DNA of 64,000 nucleotides from Microcaldota archaeon (GCA_016194335.1 JACQBR010000015.1:1-64000), one strand, 5' to 3'. Shown: positions 48,503 through 56,565, numbered from the stretch's first letter. Numbers and translations: made by a program. Notes: generated by a model from the letters alone, not told the origin.

Positions 48503-48877
48503 TCACTCGATGAACTGGATGTCCCGCTTCCCCCTGAAATGCGGGTCGCCGGTGAGCAGTTTTGCCCCCCATTGGCGTGCCGCCGCGTAGGCGAATGCGT
48601 CCAGCGCATGGAGTTTCTCCTCCCGTCTCACTCGGACTGCGGCGTACGCCAAGTTCCCGTCCACGGGGATTATTTGCGAGTGGCTTTCGATGAACAGCCT
48701 TGCCTTTTCGGCCGCCGGCTCGCCCTCGTCCTCTGAAGTGCGGTAGAGCACCTCATACAGGTTGGTCGACACGGTGGCAAGGTCGGCGCCTGCAATTGCA
48801 TTCTTGACCGCAGCGCCTTTGGCATTCCCTTTCAAGAACTCAATCCAAGCCCACGAATCGATCACGAGCCTATTCAT
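48503..48877 (-). CDS. VapC-type PIN-domain toxin (third locus)
   Basis: A 124-residue predicted ribonuclease. PIN residues: LVIDSWAWIEFLKG (Asp, Glu), STNLYEVLYRTSED (Glu), LHALDAFAYAAARQWGAKLL (Asp), TGDPHFRG (Asp). Overlaps the AbrB-type partner by 8 bases. The downstream methyltransferase fragment may be in the same transcript. Confidence 0.9.
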   Translation of the reverse strand: MNRLVIDSWAWIEFLKGNAKGAAVKNAIAGADLATVSTNLYEVLYRTSEDEGEPAAEKARLFIESHSQIIPVDGNLAYAAVRVRREEKLHALDAFAYAAARQWGAKLLTGDPHFRGKRDIQFIE

Positions 48878-49085
48878 CTAATCCCTCTTGGTGCTGTTTG
48901 GCAAATTTCTTCAGGTCAAGCTTGGGCATGCTGCCGAACATTTCCTTGAAAGTAGGCACGGGCTTGAAAAGGAGTTCTTCCCCCCTCTTTTCCGCGATAA
49001 ACGAGCTGGTTTGAAAACTTTCCCTCAGCTTCTTGGGCAGAAGGACCCTGCCGAACCGGTCCACGCTCACAAACTCCGCCTCCAT
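48870..49085 (-). CDS. VapB-type AbrB antitoxin (third locus)
   Basis: A 71-residue antitoxin from the ATG at 49085. AbrB signature: AEFVSVDRFGRVLLPKKLRE, then FIAEKRGEELLFKPV. The C-terminal helix (PKLDLKKFAKQHQEGLDE) is the likely toxin contact. An upstream extension of 24 residues lies in the promoter and is rejected. Confidence 0.88.
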   Translation of the reverse strand: MEAEFVSVDRFGRVLLPKKLRESFQTSSFIAEKRGEELLFKPVPTFKEMFGSMPKLDLKKFAKQHQEGLDE

Positions 49086-49110
49086 CCAAAAACCACCAAA
49101 TATCCAGTAA

Positions 49111-49137
49111 ATTGCCATGTTAATAAACATTGGCAAT
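49111..49137 (-). promoter_or_regulatory. 27-bp palindrome, probable operator of the third VapBC
   Basis: ATTGCCA...TGGCAAT halves with inner TGTTAATAAACA. It starts 25 bases before the ATG at 49085, overlapping the TATA-like TTTATTAA on the minus strand. It differs in sequence from the two other VapB operators. Confidence 0.62.
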
Positions 49138-49263
49138 TTTGCAAAAAATGCGTCCATTGTCAGTATCGGCTCGTGCTAGGGTGCGATCGGTTTTTTCCGC
49201 AGCGCTGCTGTGACGTTGTCGGGTCTTGTTTAGGATTCCGAATGCTTTTCCCCCGGCTATCAT

Positions 49264-50406
49264 TCAGGCTCCAATAATCCCTTCCGCAGCAGCCTTAACC
49301 ATCTCCCTTTCTTTGGCGGGCGCGGCGACAATGAGCGTCTGTCCGGGCTTTCTTTCCTCAAGGGACTTCACCACGGGGGAGGCGTCGGCGAGAAGCGAGA
49401 AGCTGCCGTCCTTGTGCAGGACTTTGGCCTTCCTTTCGCCCTTGGGCTTTTCCGGAATGCAGAATAGAATCCCATCCATCTTTTTGGCTTCAAACTCTTC
49501 CTGCAGAATTTTCCTCAGCCCCTCGCCGTTCTTCGCCCCAGTTGCACGAAGCGCCCGTTCCATTTCCACTTCAACGCAGCTTTTGTAGAGCTTCCTCTCA
49601 AGCACGCCGGAGGCGAGTGCGCTTCCAGACTGGGAGAGTTTGTAAAGCAGTTCGAAGTCGCCCCCCCTTTCAACTTCCCCCACGGAAGTTTTTCCATCTT
49701 CAATCCCGTTTTCCAAGGCCTTCACCGCCATCTCCCCTGCAATCCTCACTGTGGGATGGTGGTAGACTGCGTTGAACATGAAATACCTCGAGACGAGCAG
49801 GCTCTCGGCCGCAAGCACCCCCCGCTCCTGCACGAAAAGCTCGCCATCCTTGTACTCGAGCGTGCGCAGGAGCCTGTCTGCGTCAATGATGGAATAGGCA
49901 ACGCCGGTGAAGTGCGAATCGCGCAGCAAATAGTCCATCCGGTCGGTGCCCAGCTCGCTTGTCACAATGGCACCTTCTCCATTTCCTTCAAGAAGCGGCT
50001 GCAGCCCCGAGAGCGAATGGCCGTTGCGTTCCACCAGTTCGCCCAGCCCGCTTTCCCTCACGAGCTTAATCCCGCGCTCCTCGTGGTTGTGGCCGGTGAG
50101 ACGATGCAGGAGCGGTTCGGAAACGTGGGAGAACGCCGCGTGCCCCACGTCGTGCAGCAGCGCCGCGAGGCGGAGTTCTTCCTTCTTTGATTGTTCCACC
50201 CCGAGCAGGTTGCAAAGCACTCCGGTGAGGTGCATCGCGCCGAGGGAATGCTCGAAGCGCGAGTGGTTCGCGCTGGGGTAGACTAAATAAGCAGTGCTCA
50301 ACTGCTTGACGAACCGCAGCCTCTGCACCAGCGGCGAGTCGATTATCTGGAGCTCGAGTGCGCTCACCTCGATGCTGTCGTGAATCGCGTCCTTGATCAG
50401 CTTCAT
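49264..50406 (-). CDS. HD-domain phosphohydrolase (COG1078/SAMHD1-like)
   Basis: A 380-residue enzyme predicted to cleave nucleotide phosphates. The HD motifs are YPSANHSRFEHSLGAMHL (first His) and LRLAALLHDVGHAAFSHVSE (HD pair and downstream His). This fits COG1078, related to dGTPases and SAMHD1. The C-terminus has a possible substrate-sensing helical region. First gene upstream (transcribed later) is the 97-residue protein at 50416. Substrate unknown. Confidence 0.88.
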   Translation of the reverse strand: MKLIKDAIHDSIEVSALELQIIDSPLVQRLRFVKQLSTAYLVYPSANHSRFEHSLGAMHLTGVLCNLLGVEQSKKEELRLAALLHDVGHAAFSHVSEPLLHRLTGHNHEERGIKLVRESGLGELVERNGHSLSGLQPLLEGNGEGAIVTSELGTDRMDYLLRDSHFTGVAYSIIDADRLLRTLEYKDGELFVQERGVLAAESLLVSRYFMFNAVYHHPTVRIAGEMAVKALENGIEDGKTSVGEVERGGDFELLYKLSQSGSALASGVLERKLYKSCVEVEMERALRATGAKNGEGLRKILQEEFEAKKMDGILFCIPEKPKGERKAKVLHKDGSFSLLADASPVVKSLEERKPGQTLIVAAPAKEREMVKAAAEGIIGA

Positions 50407-50415
50407 AAGAAAAAC

Positions 50416-50709
50416 TTATTCCAGCCTGTTCAGCAGCTGCGCCTGCTCCCTCTGCAGTGCGTTGCTCACCGCTTCAGTCTTCTCCCCCCATTCGATGAGC
50501 ACGCGGCACTTCTTGCCTTTGGAAAGCATTTTCTCGCGCAGTTCGCCCGCCTTGCGCTCGAGCCGTTCCATCTTCCCGTCGAAATTCGTCGCGAGCGTGT
50601 TGCGGTCGAGCACGACGAGCACCACGAGCTCCTCGCCGCTGAAGTGCTCAATCTCGCCAAGCTGCTGGCTCTCGTCGGTGAGCACGAGCATCGCTACGGG
50701 GGCGGTCAT
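50416..50709 (-). CDS. Unknown small coiled-coil protein
   Basis: A 97-residue protein. The N-terminus (VAMLVLTDESQQLGEIEHFS, then GEELVVLVVLDRNTL) is strand-rich; the second half (MERLERKAGELREKMLSKGK) is a charged helix. It lies nine bases upstream of the HD-hydrolase start, so translational coupling is probable. No family recognised. Confidence 0.55.
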   Translation of the reverse strand: MTAPVAMLVLTDESQQLGEIEHFSGEELVVLVVLDRNTLATNFDGKMERLERKAGELREKMLSKGKKCRVLIEWGEKTEAVSNALQREQAQLLNRLE

Positions 50710-50793
50710 GGTTGTGGCATCCTGACTTGAATTTGGCGTTATGGCCTCAATTCCTATGGTTTGAATCGCTAAGGGGGGAAGTGGGTAAAGGAC

Positions 50794-51471
50794 TCATTTG
50801 ACCAGCGTGAAAACGCCCCTCTTTTTCTCGAAGGCCTTTCCCTCTTCCTTCAGAAGCTGCAGGACGCAGAGGCATCCCGCCTCGTTCTCCTTGGTCAGGG
50901 TGGCGATTTCCTGCGGGGAATACTCTCCCTTCCCCACCGCGCCGAGGATTTTGGCGCTTGTGCCTTCGTAATAGCCCCTGCTTGCGAGGTAGAGCTTCTT
51001 GTCAAAGCCCTTAATCCCCATCACGCTCCCGTCCTTCACCATCGGCTCGAGCTCCCGGCTCGCGTCGCGGATTTCAATCTCGTTCTCAATCACGAGAAAA
51101 CTGCCTTTCTCTATCTTCTTGGCATACCCGCCGAAAGCCACCGACGATGCGGGAGTGAAGGCCGTAGGAAGGGCGGTCTTGAACGCCGGAAGGGCCGGGG
51201 CGGCGGGAGTTGGTTTTGTCGAAGCTGGTTCCGCATCAGTTTCGTTCTTGCGCTGCCCTTCGCCAAGCGCCCTTTCCCCAAGGAGCGAAAGGAGGGTTGA
51301 GCGCGCGCTTTTGCCCACGAATTCCCTGCTCGCGAGGAAAAAGGCGCCTGGGGCGAGCTGGACAAATTCGTACTCGTCGTTCTCCCTCACGCCGCACGCC
51401 TTTCTCGCGGCTTCGGGCAGGACTATTGCGAGGACTTCGCTTCCCTTCTCGCCGTACTTGAAAACCCGCAA
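50794..51471 (-). CDS. Unknown protein with AbrB-like N-terminus and winged-helix C-terminus
   Basis: A 225-residue protein. The first 60 residues resemble an AbrB-type hairpin (VLAIVLPEAARKACGVRE, then YEFVQLAPGAFFLASREF). A Pro/Ala/Thr-rich linker follows. The last 110 residues look like a winged-helix domain (SFLVIENEIEIRDASRELEP, ATLTKENEAGCLCVLQLLKE). Probably a DNA-binding regulator; target not predictable. A separate transcription unit. Confidence 0.5.
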   Translation of the reverse strand: MRVFKYGEKGSEVLAIVLPEAARKACGVRENDEYEFVQLAPGAFFLASREFVGKSARSTLLSLLGERALGEGQRKNETDAEPASTKPTPAAPALPAFKTALPTAFTPASSVAFGGYAKKIEKGSFLVIENEIEIRDASRELEPMVKDGSVMGIKGFDKKLYLASRGYYEGTSAKILGAVGKGEYSPQEIATLTKENEAGCLCVLQLLKEEGKAFEKKRGVFTLVK

Positions 51472-51570
51472 TTCTCCAACCCCAGTTTCTAGTGTAGGGA
51501 AGCAATGATATAATAAAAAGAGGGTGGCGGGGCGAAAATGTATTCCCCCCGTTGGATTGACTTTTCAGCC

Positions 51571-51765
51571 TCACGCGCACTTCCCCTGCGTGCACGCCTG
51601 GCCTGCAGCGCACGCGACTCCGCACGCACCGCAGTTCACCGTGTTGCTGGCCGTGTTCACAGAGGCGTTATGCAAAGGAAGAACGAAGACTGAGATACTC
51701 CTCCCGCCATTCATGTCCAGTTTCCCCATGCTCGCCCATGTATCCACAGGCCGCTGCCAAGAGTA
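51571..51765 (-). pseudogene. Out-of-frame C-terminal extension of the sialidase-like lipoprotein
   Basis: Directly downstream and in another frame lies VDTWASMGKLDMNGG, ISVFVLPLHNASVNTASNTV and NCGACGVACAAGQACTQGKC ending in Ala then TGA at 51571-51573. Its cysteine-rich C-terminus (CGACGxxC...CxxGxC) is the Stigma1-like motif of secreted proteins. One extra base near 51748 would fuse it to the upstream frame (which has its own stop TGA at 51711-51713). Confidence 0.55.
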
Positions 51766-53900
51766 TTAGCAGTCAGAGCGGATGCGATGTAGAGATTGCC
51801 GTTGTAAAAAACGGCGCTGGTTCCTTGGTATCCGGAATTCATTGGCCCGACTCCGTCCCCTACTGGCCCAATCCAGGTTGTTCCACCGTCATAACTTAGG
51901 GCAAAACTCTTGCCGCCCCCTCGGAAGGTGGCAACCAAGACGTTTCCTGGCCCGACCCAAAGTCCTGGAAAACCAATCGATAAAGCTGTAATGAAAGCTA
52001 GCGTTCGATTTGTCCAAGTCGCTCCCCCATCGGTTGTTTGGCGTATCCAGTACCTGTCATCAGTTGTCGAATCCCGTATCAATACCGCCCCCTTGGCATC
52101 GTCAAACCAGGCAATAGCCGCTTCGTTGGTGGCCGTGTTGGTCGAATCTACAATTTTGTCCTTTGTCCAGTTGGAGCCGCCATCACTTGTTTTAACGGTG
52201 AAAACTTCGACATTCCCCGCCCCCCGCTGTCCATACCCCCCAATAATGATGTCCCCGTTGCTGCGCAGATATGGCTTTCCGTAGAGCGAAACCCACGAAT
52301 ATCCGAATAGCCCAGGGTCAACAGGCGGACCCCAAGTTGCTCCGTCATCCGTGCTCATCCGGATGTAGCTGTGCACAGTGGATAATGTCCCGGCATTTTC
52401 GGTATAGTAATGCCATAGCCACTTGGCCGTACCTATTTTCCCAACCGCCCCACCGTCACCGTTGAAGATAGTGTAGCCCGGGTCAGGGACCATTTCGGCG
52501 GGCGTGCTCCAAGTAACGCCATTGTCGCTGCTGTGGGATTCTAACAAGCGGTTGGGGGTAGTAACATCGCTAATGTCCTCCCGGAAGAGCATCCTGAAGG
52601 TTTTGTCATCGGCTACAAAAAAAGCGGGGGATTGATAATGATGCGAAGAATCCGGAGTAGGGCCCGGACCATCGAACCAGTAGCCGGAGTAAGGCAGCCC
52701 CCACTTGTTGTTAAGGTAGGTGGTAACATTTGTTTTTTCGCCGCCGGTGAGATTGCGATCGTAAACCAGAACTTCGTATATGTCACCCGACCAGCCGGCG
52801 ACATAGGTGCCGCTGGCGTTAAACGCACCAATTGTCAACGCGTTGCGGAGGTCAATGCTGGTTAGGTTTCCGGTTGAAACCGAGGAAGTCACGTTATCCA
52901 CGGTCAAGGCAAGGTTTGAACCATCATAGCCAAAAAGAAACAGGCGGGGTGACTGGTCACCCAAGGTGCCTCGAACCGATATGTCAGCCGCGCCCGACTT
53001 ATAGATTTCAACCGCCCAGCCTTGGCCGCCTATGTTGATATCGCCGCCTATCGCATAACTGTCCCCGCCAGAGCCGGTCCCCAATTTAGAAACGCCAAAC
53101 AGGTAACCATTTGCATTAGGGGCCGGCTGGTGTCCGCCCCATCTGCGCCGAGCGGCAATAAAGATGGTAAATTCGGAAGTGTTTGCACTGAACAAGTTTG
53201 CAGGCGCGTTCAAACCAGACGCCGAGCCGAATTGCACCGCCGGCATAGTTGCCGATTTAATCCGCCCTATGCGATAGGCGGGTTGATGGGCTGAAACATC
53301 CTGGAGAGCATCGTTGCCAAGGCCGCTTTTGTCCGGCCAAACATTCACCAAATCACCGTCAGCAAGACCACGCAAGGCGGTGGCATCAAGCCATACCTTC
53401 AACCCCGTAATGTTGACTGGATTAAATGGTGATGGGAGGGATGGAACTGGAGTTGGAGTTGGTGAGACGATTGGTGAAGGAAGGAGCGTTGGAATAGGAG
53501 CCGGTGTTGGAGCGGCATACCGTTGAATATCCGTGGTAGAACCAGTGGAGATGGAATAGGGGGAAGGTGATGGCAGGCTTGGGGTAGGAGCAGGCGTTTG
53601 AGTGGGGGTAGCGGTGGGTTTGGGAGTGGGGGCAGGCGTTGCCGTGGGAGTTGAAGAAGCGGAATCGCTTGAGGCTGCTGCAGAAACGGTTGCCTTGTTC
53701 TTGGGAGCGCCTCCCGGAGCAACGAGGGAATTTGCGTCTGGCGAGGGGAACTTGATTGCGGCGGTTGTTGATGAAGGATAGGCTGATGCAACCAACTCGC
53801 GGGGGGCGACAACGTTGCCCGTGGAGTACGAACCGCCTCCGAGGCAGCCCATCAGAAGAGAGAGCGAAAAGAGTCCGGCGAAAAGAAAGATTTTGTTCAC
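51711..53900 (-). CDS. Secreted lipoprotein with LamG-like and sialidase (BNR) domains
   Basis: A 729-residue exported protein. The signal peptide has a lipobox (FSLSLLMGCLGGG). A long Ser/Thr/Pro linker follows. A LamG/concanavalin-like domain starts near residue 200 (FNPVNITGLKVWLDATALRG). Four to five Asp-box (BNR) motifs then fold a sialidase-type propeller: SSDNGVTWSTPAE, STDDGATWGPPVD, SDGGSNWTKDK, TDGGATWTNR and SYDGGTTWIGPV. Likely a carbohydrate-binding or hydrolase-like surface protein; no catalytic Tyr/Arg set was checked. Its real C-terminus may extend to 51571 in another frame. Confidence 0.8.
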   Translation of the reverse strand: MNKIFLFAGLFSLSLLMGCLGGGSYSTGNVVAPRELVASAYPSSTTAAIKFPSPDANSLVAPGGAPKNKATVSAAASSDSASSTPTATPAPTPKPTATPTQTPAPTPSLPSPSPYSISTGSTTDIQRYAAPTPAPIPTLLPSPIVSPTPTPVPSLPSPFNPVNITGLKVWLDATALRGLADGDLVNVWPDKSGLGNDALQDVSAHQPAYRIGRIKSATMPAVQFGSASGLNAPANLFSANTSEFTIFIAARRRWGGHQPAPNANGYLFGVSKLGTGSGGDSYAIGGDINIGGQGWAVEIYKSGAADISVRGTLGDQSPRLFLFGYDGSNLALTVDNVTSSVSTGNLTSIDLRNALTIGAFNASGTYVAGWSGDIYEVLVYDRNLTGGEKTNVTTYLNNKWGLPYSGYWFDGPGPTPDSSHHYQSPAFFVADDKTFRMLFREDISDVTTPNRLLESHSSDNGVTWSTPAEMVPDPGYTIFNGDGGAVGKIGTAKWLWHYYTENAGTLSTVHSYIRMSTDDGATWGPPVDPGLFGYSWVSLYGKPYLRSNGDIIIGGYGQRGAGNVEVFTVKTSDGGSNWTKDKIVDSTNTATNEAAIAWFDDAKGAVLIRDSTTDDRYWIRQTTDGGATWTNRTLAFITALSIGFPGLWVGPGNVLVATFRGGGKSFALSYDGGTTWIGPVGDGVGPMNSGYQGTSAVFYNGNLYIASALTANTLGSGLWIHGRAWGNWT

Positions 53901-54025
53901 GAGGATTTAACCTCAGGTAATGTCAAATAAACCCCTCAGGGGAAACGCAGTTCAACTTTCCACGAACACGGCCGACTCGTTAGGCTAGAGAAATGGAAGC
54001 GCGGGAGGAGGCTTGTGGGGGGTAT

Positions 54026-54361
54026 TTACAGCGGGATTGCGTCGCGCATCGCTTCCCTGAGGACGAAGGAAGTTTTGGATATGCGGCTGAATTCAGCCGG
54101 GGTGTAGCAAAGCAAATCCGCGCCGATGACTACGTCGGAGTTTTTCCAGATTGTTTCCGGCCGGTCTATGAAGTCTTTTTTGACGAACTTCCTGCTTATC
54201 ACGATGAGGTCGTAATCCGAGTCCTTCCGTTGGTTCCCTCTCGCCCTGCTTCCGAAGAGGTATACGCGCGCGTCCGAATAGAGGGTCCGGATGTTCTTGA
54301 GAAATTCATTCAGCTTTCTGTCCGTTTGAGAATCAACTCCATTGATTTTTCCGCTGCTCAA
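54026..54361 (-). CDS. MNT-family minimal nucleotidyltransferase
   Basis: A 111-residue protein. The pol-beta-type NTase motif is clear: VYLFGSRARGNQRKDSDYDL with GSRARG and DSDYDL (two catalytic Asp). Neighbour HEPN gene overlaps by four bases; together they form a HEPN/MNT toxin-antitoxin module, where MNT often adenylylates HEPN to neutralise it. It is the second gene of the pair. Confidence 0.9.
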   Translation of the reverse strand: MSSGKINGVDSQTDRKLNEFLKNIRTLYSDARVYLFGSRARGNQRKDSDYDLIVISRKFVKKDFIDRPETIWKNSDVVIGADLLCYTPAEFSRISKTSFVLREAMRDAIPL

Positions 54362-54687
54362 AGGTGTTTCACGAACTTTTCGCGTCCGTAAAGCATTCTG
54401 ACCGGCATGCCGCCGACGTCGATATAGCGGGGTGCGGTGTGATCGACCTCAATTACGGCAATTAACTCCTTAAGTTCGCTAAGCACGCCCGCAGCGTCGG
54501 CCAATTCGCGGAGAGAGTGGATTTTTGGAAACGAGTTGCTCTTCTTGAGGAGGAGCGCCTTCAAACCCTTCTCAACGGACTGCTGACAGTGGAAACACGC
54601 CTGAGGATAGAATCCCGCCTGGCCGAGATTACGGGCTGCAGCCAAGTCGTTCTTCGCGACATCCAGCCAATCCTTTCAAGTGACCAT
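54358..54687 (-). CDS. HEPN-domain toxin partner with an in-frame TGA at codon 4
   Basis: The HEPN core starts KDWLDVAKNDLAAARNLGQA, typical of full-length HEPN proteins. The only suitable ATG (54687) reads MVT then TGA (54676-54678) before KDW. A TATA box (TTTTTATAC, minus strand about 54708-54716) places the transcript start at the ATG. Without the TGA the protein is 109 residues; with it, translation would need an internal TTG (54645), giving 95. HEPN active-site RxxxxH is not evident; RNLGQAGFYPQACFHCQQ is the nearby segment. Paired with MNT. Confidence 0.65.
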
Positions 54688-54724
54688 CACTAACAATAAG
54701 CCGTCCGGCGTATAAAAACAGGAG

Positions 54725-54913
54725 CGCGGGAGGGGGGACTCGAACCCCCGGAGAGCTTGCGCCCTAACAGGTTAGCAACCTGCCGCCATTTGTGAATCTT
54801 ACTCCCGTAGCTTTTCGCAGCTTTTGGTCAAGCTTTTCGGAGCAGCGCAGAAAATGAGCTGCGGCGAAATTTTCGAGCAGCGAGGGAAAGGTTGGCCGCT
54901 AGGCGACTCCCGC
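54725..54913 (-). tRNA. tRNA-Ser (GCU) with a D-loop intron
   Basis: Read on the minus strand, GCGGGAG (54913-54907) pairs with CTCCCGC (54732-54726), discriminator G. D-stem GCC/GGC, D-loop TAGCGGCCAA, anticodon stem GCAGG/CCTGT with loop TTGCTAA (anticodon GCT), class II variable arm AGGGC-GCAA-GCTCT, T-stem GGGGG/CCCCC. A D-loop insert of about 103 nt separates GGCCAA from the GGC of the D-stem. TATA-like TATTTAATTTATT at 54936-54950 places the 5' end at about 54913. Confidence 0.88.
54788..54891 (-). other. tRNA-Ser intron (D-loop, about 103 nt)
   Basis: Begins after the same GGCCAA motif as the other D-loop introns. The pairing of GGCC with the intron end is not evident, so the splice junction is relaxed or misplaced by a few bases. 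Internal CTT/AAG and CCC/GGG pairs suggest a stem at its ends. Confidence 0.65.
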
Positions 54914-55026
54914 ATCCACTAGGATTAGGGGTTGGCAATAAATTAAATACGCGCGCCAAACGGGCGGTTTGGCCGGACGGTGCGCAAGGGGTTGGGGGTG
55001 GTGGTGCCAAGGGCGTTTTTTTTTTT

Positions 55027-55650
55027 TTACTGAACGAGGTAGGGGTACGCTTCCGCCGCGGTTGCCGCGCGCACTATGCGTATGCGTTTTGAAAGCTCCG
55101 CCTCGTTCTCCACCCTCTGGCCAATGCTGAGCAGGAATAGCGTCTTCCCGTCCTGTTGCGCTGCGAAGATTTTCTCCCCCGCTCCCGCAACGGGGCCGAG
55201 CGTGCCGTCGGGTTGTATCGTGGCGCTCGCAACCGCAAGGGGGTTGAGCTTGCGTCCTTGGAACGCCGCGGCCATCGCAGCGGTGAAAGCCATTCCGGCG
55301 CTTCCCCCGCCAACTCCCACCTCCCGGTCGCCGAAGGCGAATTCAACGTCGTAGGACGCGAGGGACGAGCCGGCTATCTTGCCAGCGGCGTTTCTGGCGT
55401 AACGCAGGCTTTGCTCCACGTCCTCGCGGTAGATTGCGTTCTGGATGTCCACGAGAATCCTTCCAGTCCCGGGCCGCATCGCAATCGAGAAGGGCACGAG
55501 AACGCCTTGGCCGTCTTCCGTCACTGCCGCGGCCTGGTATTGCACCTCCTGTTCGGTGGCGGGAACCGCCTGGCCCAGCAGGAATGCGGCGGAGGCTGCG
55601 AACAACCCGGCCACCATGATGATGAGAATCAAAACCCTGTCAGTTCCCAT
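55027..55650 (-). CDS. Membrane-anchored Lon-type (S16) protease, copy 1
   Basis: A 207-residue protein: one N-terminal transmembrane helix (VLILIIMVAGLFAASAAFLL) then a Lon C-terminal-type peptidase fold without an ATPase. The Ser is in VGVGGGSAGMAFTAAMAAAF and the Lys in GPVAGAGEKIFAAQQ, fitting the Ser-Lys dyad. Probably cleaves secreted or periplasmic-facing substrates, energy-independent. Tandem paralogue of the next gene, 38 bases apart on the same strand. Confidence 0.8.
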   Translation of the reverse strand: MGTDRVLILIIMVAGLFAASAAFLLGQAVPATEQEVQYQAAAVTEDGQGVLVPFSIAMRPGTGRILVDIQNAIYREDVEQSLRYARNAAGKIAGSSLASYDVEFAFGDREVGVGGGSAGMAFTAAMAAAFQGRKLNPLAVASATIQPDGTLGPVAGAGEKIFAAQQDGKTLFLLSIGQRVENEAELSKRIRIVRAATAAEAYPYLVQ

Positions 55651-55688
55651 CTTCTACACCTTGATTTCAACCAACCGGTTTTTTCCCG

Positions 55689-56450
55689 CTACTCGCGCCA
55701 CAGTTCGAGCGCCTCGCCCGCGTCGCGCACTTCAAACACTTCCAGGCCGGTTTCGGCCGCGACGCTCACCTGCGCCGCAGTCTGGGTGCACTCCCTTCTC
55801 ACTCCATTTGGCGAGCTGGTTTGCGTGCACCTTGTTTCCGACTTTGCAGCCGTCGCCTCGCCTACGGGGACGATGATGCGCCGAAATCCCATTTGCCCCG
55901 CGGCTTTTGCCTTCTGCAAAACGCCTCCCACGGGGCCGATTACCCCGCGGCTGTTTACCGTGCCGGTGATGATGGTGTCGGGCCGCAGCCTCTCGCCGCG
56001 CAAGAGCGCCATTGTCGCCACCGCCACTGCCGCGCCCGCGCTCTTCCCGCTCACCTCGTCGGAAGGGGCGCTGATGGAATAGCGCAAGTCAATCGCGGCC
56101 GTGTCGCGCGTGGAGAACATCTTTCCCAGCTCCACCGCAGTGCGGATGGAGTCCTGCGTGTCGCCTCCTATGATGGGATTGTCCGGCCCGAGCTCGATGA
56201 GGACCCTTCCGCTTCCCGGCATTTCCTGCACGTTTACCCGCGCGACTTTCCCCTCGCCGTTCTCGTCAATCGCGGGAATCTGCACGGTGATGCCCTGCCG
56301 CGCCGCCTGCTGGGCGGGGGACGCGGTTGCCTGCGGGCCTTTCGCCAGCGCCTGCGGCTGCGCCTGGGGCGCGATGTAATAGCCCACCGCGAGGGAGAAA
56401 AGCACCACGGCAAGCATTCCGATGATAAGGGCGTTCTGCACGAATCCCAT
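55689..56450 (-). CDS. Membrane-anchored Lon-type (S16) protease, copy 2
   Basis: A 253-residue protein: transmembrane helix (ALIIGMLAVVLFSLAVGYYI), a Gln/Ala/Pro linker, then the same S16 fold. Ser in DEVSGKSAGAAVAVATMALL, Lys in IGPVGGVLQKAKAAGQMGF. A C-terminal insertion carries two cysteines (TRCTQTSSPNGVRRECTQTA) probably forming a disulfide. First gene of the two-gene operon. Confidence 0.8.
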   Translation of the reverse strand: MGFVQNALIIGMLAVVLFSLAVGYYIAPQAQPQALAKGPQATASPAQQAARQGITVQIPAIDENGEGKVARVNVQEMPGSGRVLIELGPDNPIIGGDTQDSIRTAVELGKMFSTRDTAAIDLRYSISAPSDEVSGKSAGAAVAVATMALLRGERLRPDTIITGTVNSRGVIGPVGGVLQKAKAAGQMGFRRIIVPVGEATAAKSETRCTQTSSPNGVRRECTQTAAQVSVAAETGLEVFEVRDAGEALELWRE

Positions 56451-56565
56451 TAAAGTTTTGTAAGATTAATAGCTGATCGCTTGTTTGCCGGATTGAATGG
56501 CAGGGGTGGTTCGGCGGGATTGGCGTGAAGTTCAAAGGCGCGAGTTAGGCACTACGGCATGATAA

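Noticed and set aside
54887-55030. T-run at 55018-55029 as terminator
   Set aside because: On the plus strand only, facing no upstream plus-strand gene; an A-run on the coding strand of the Lon-type gene would not terminate it.
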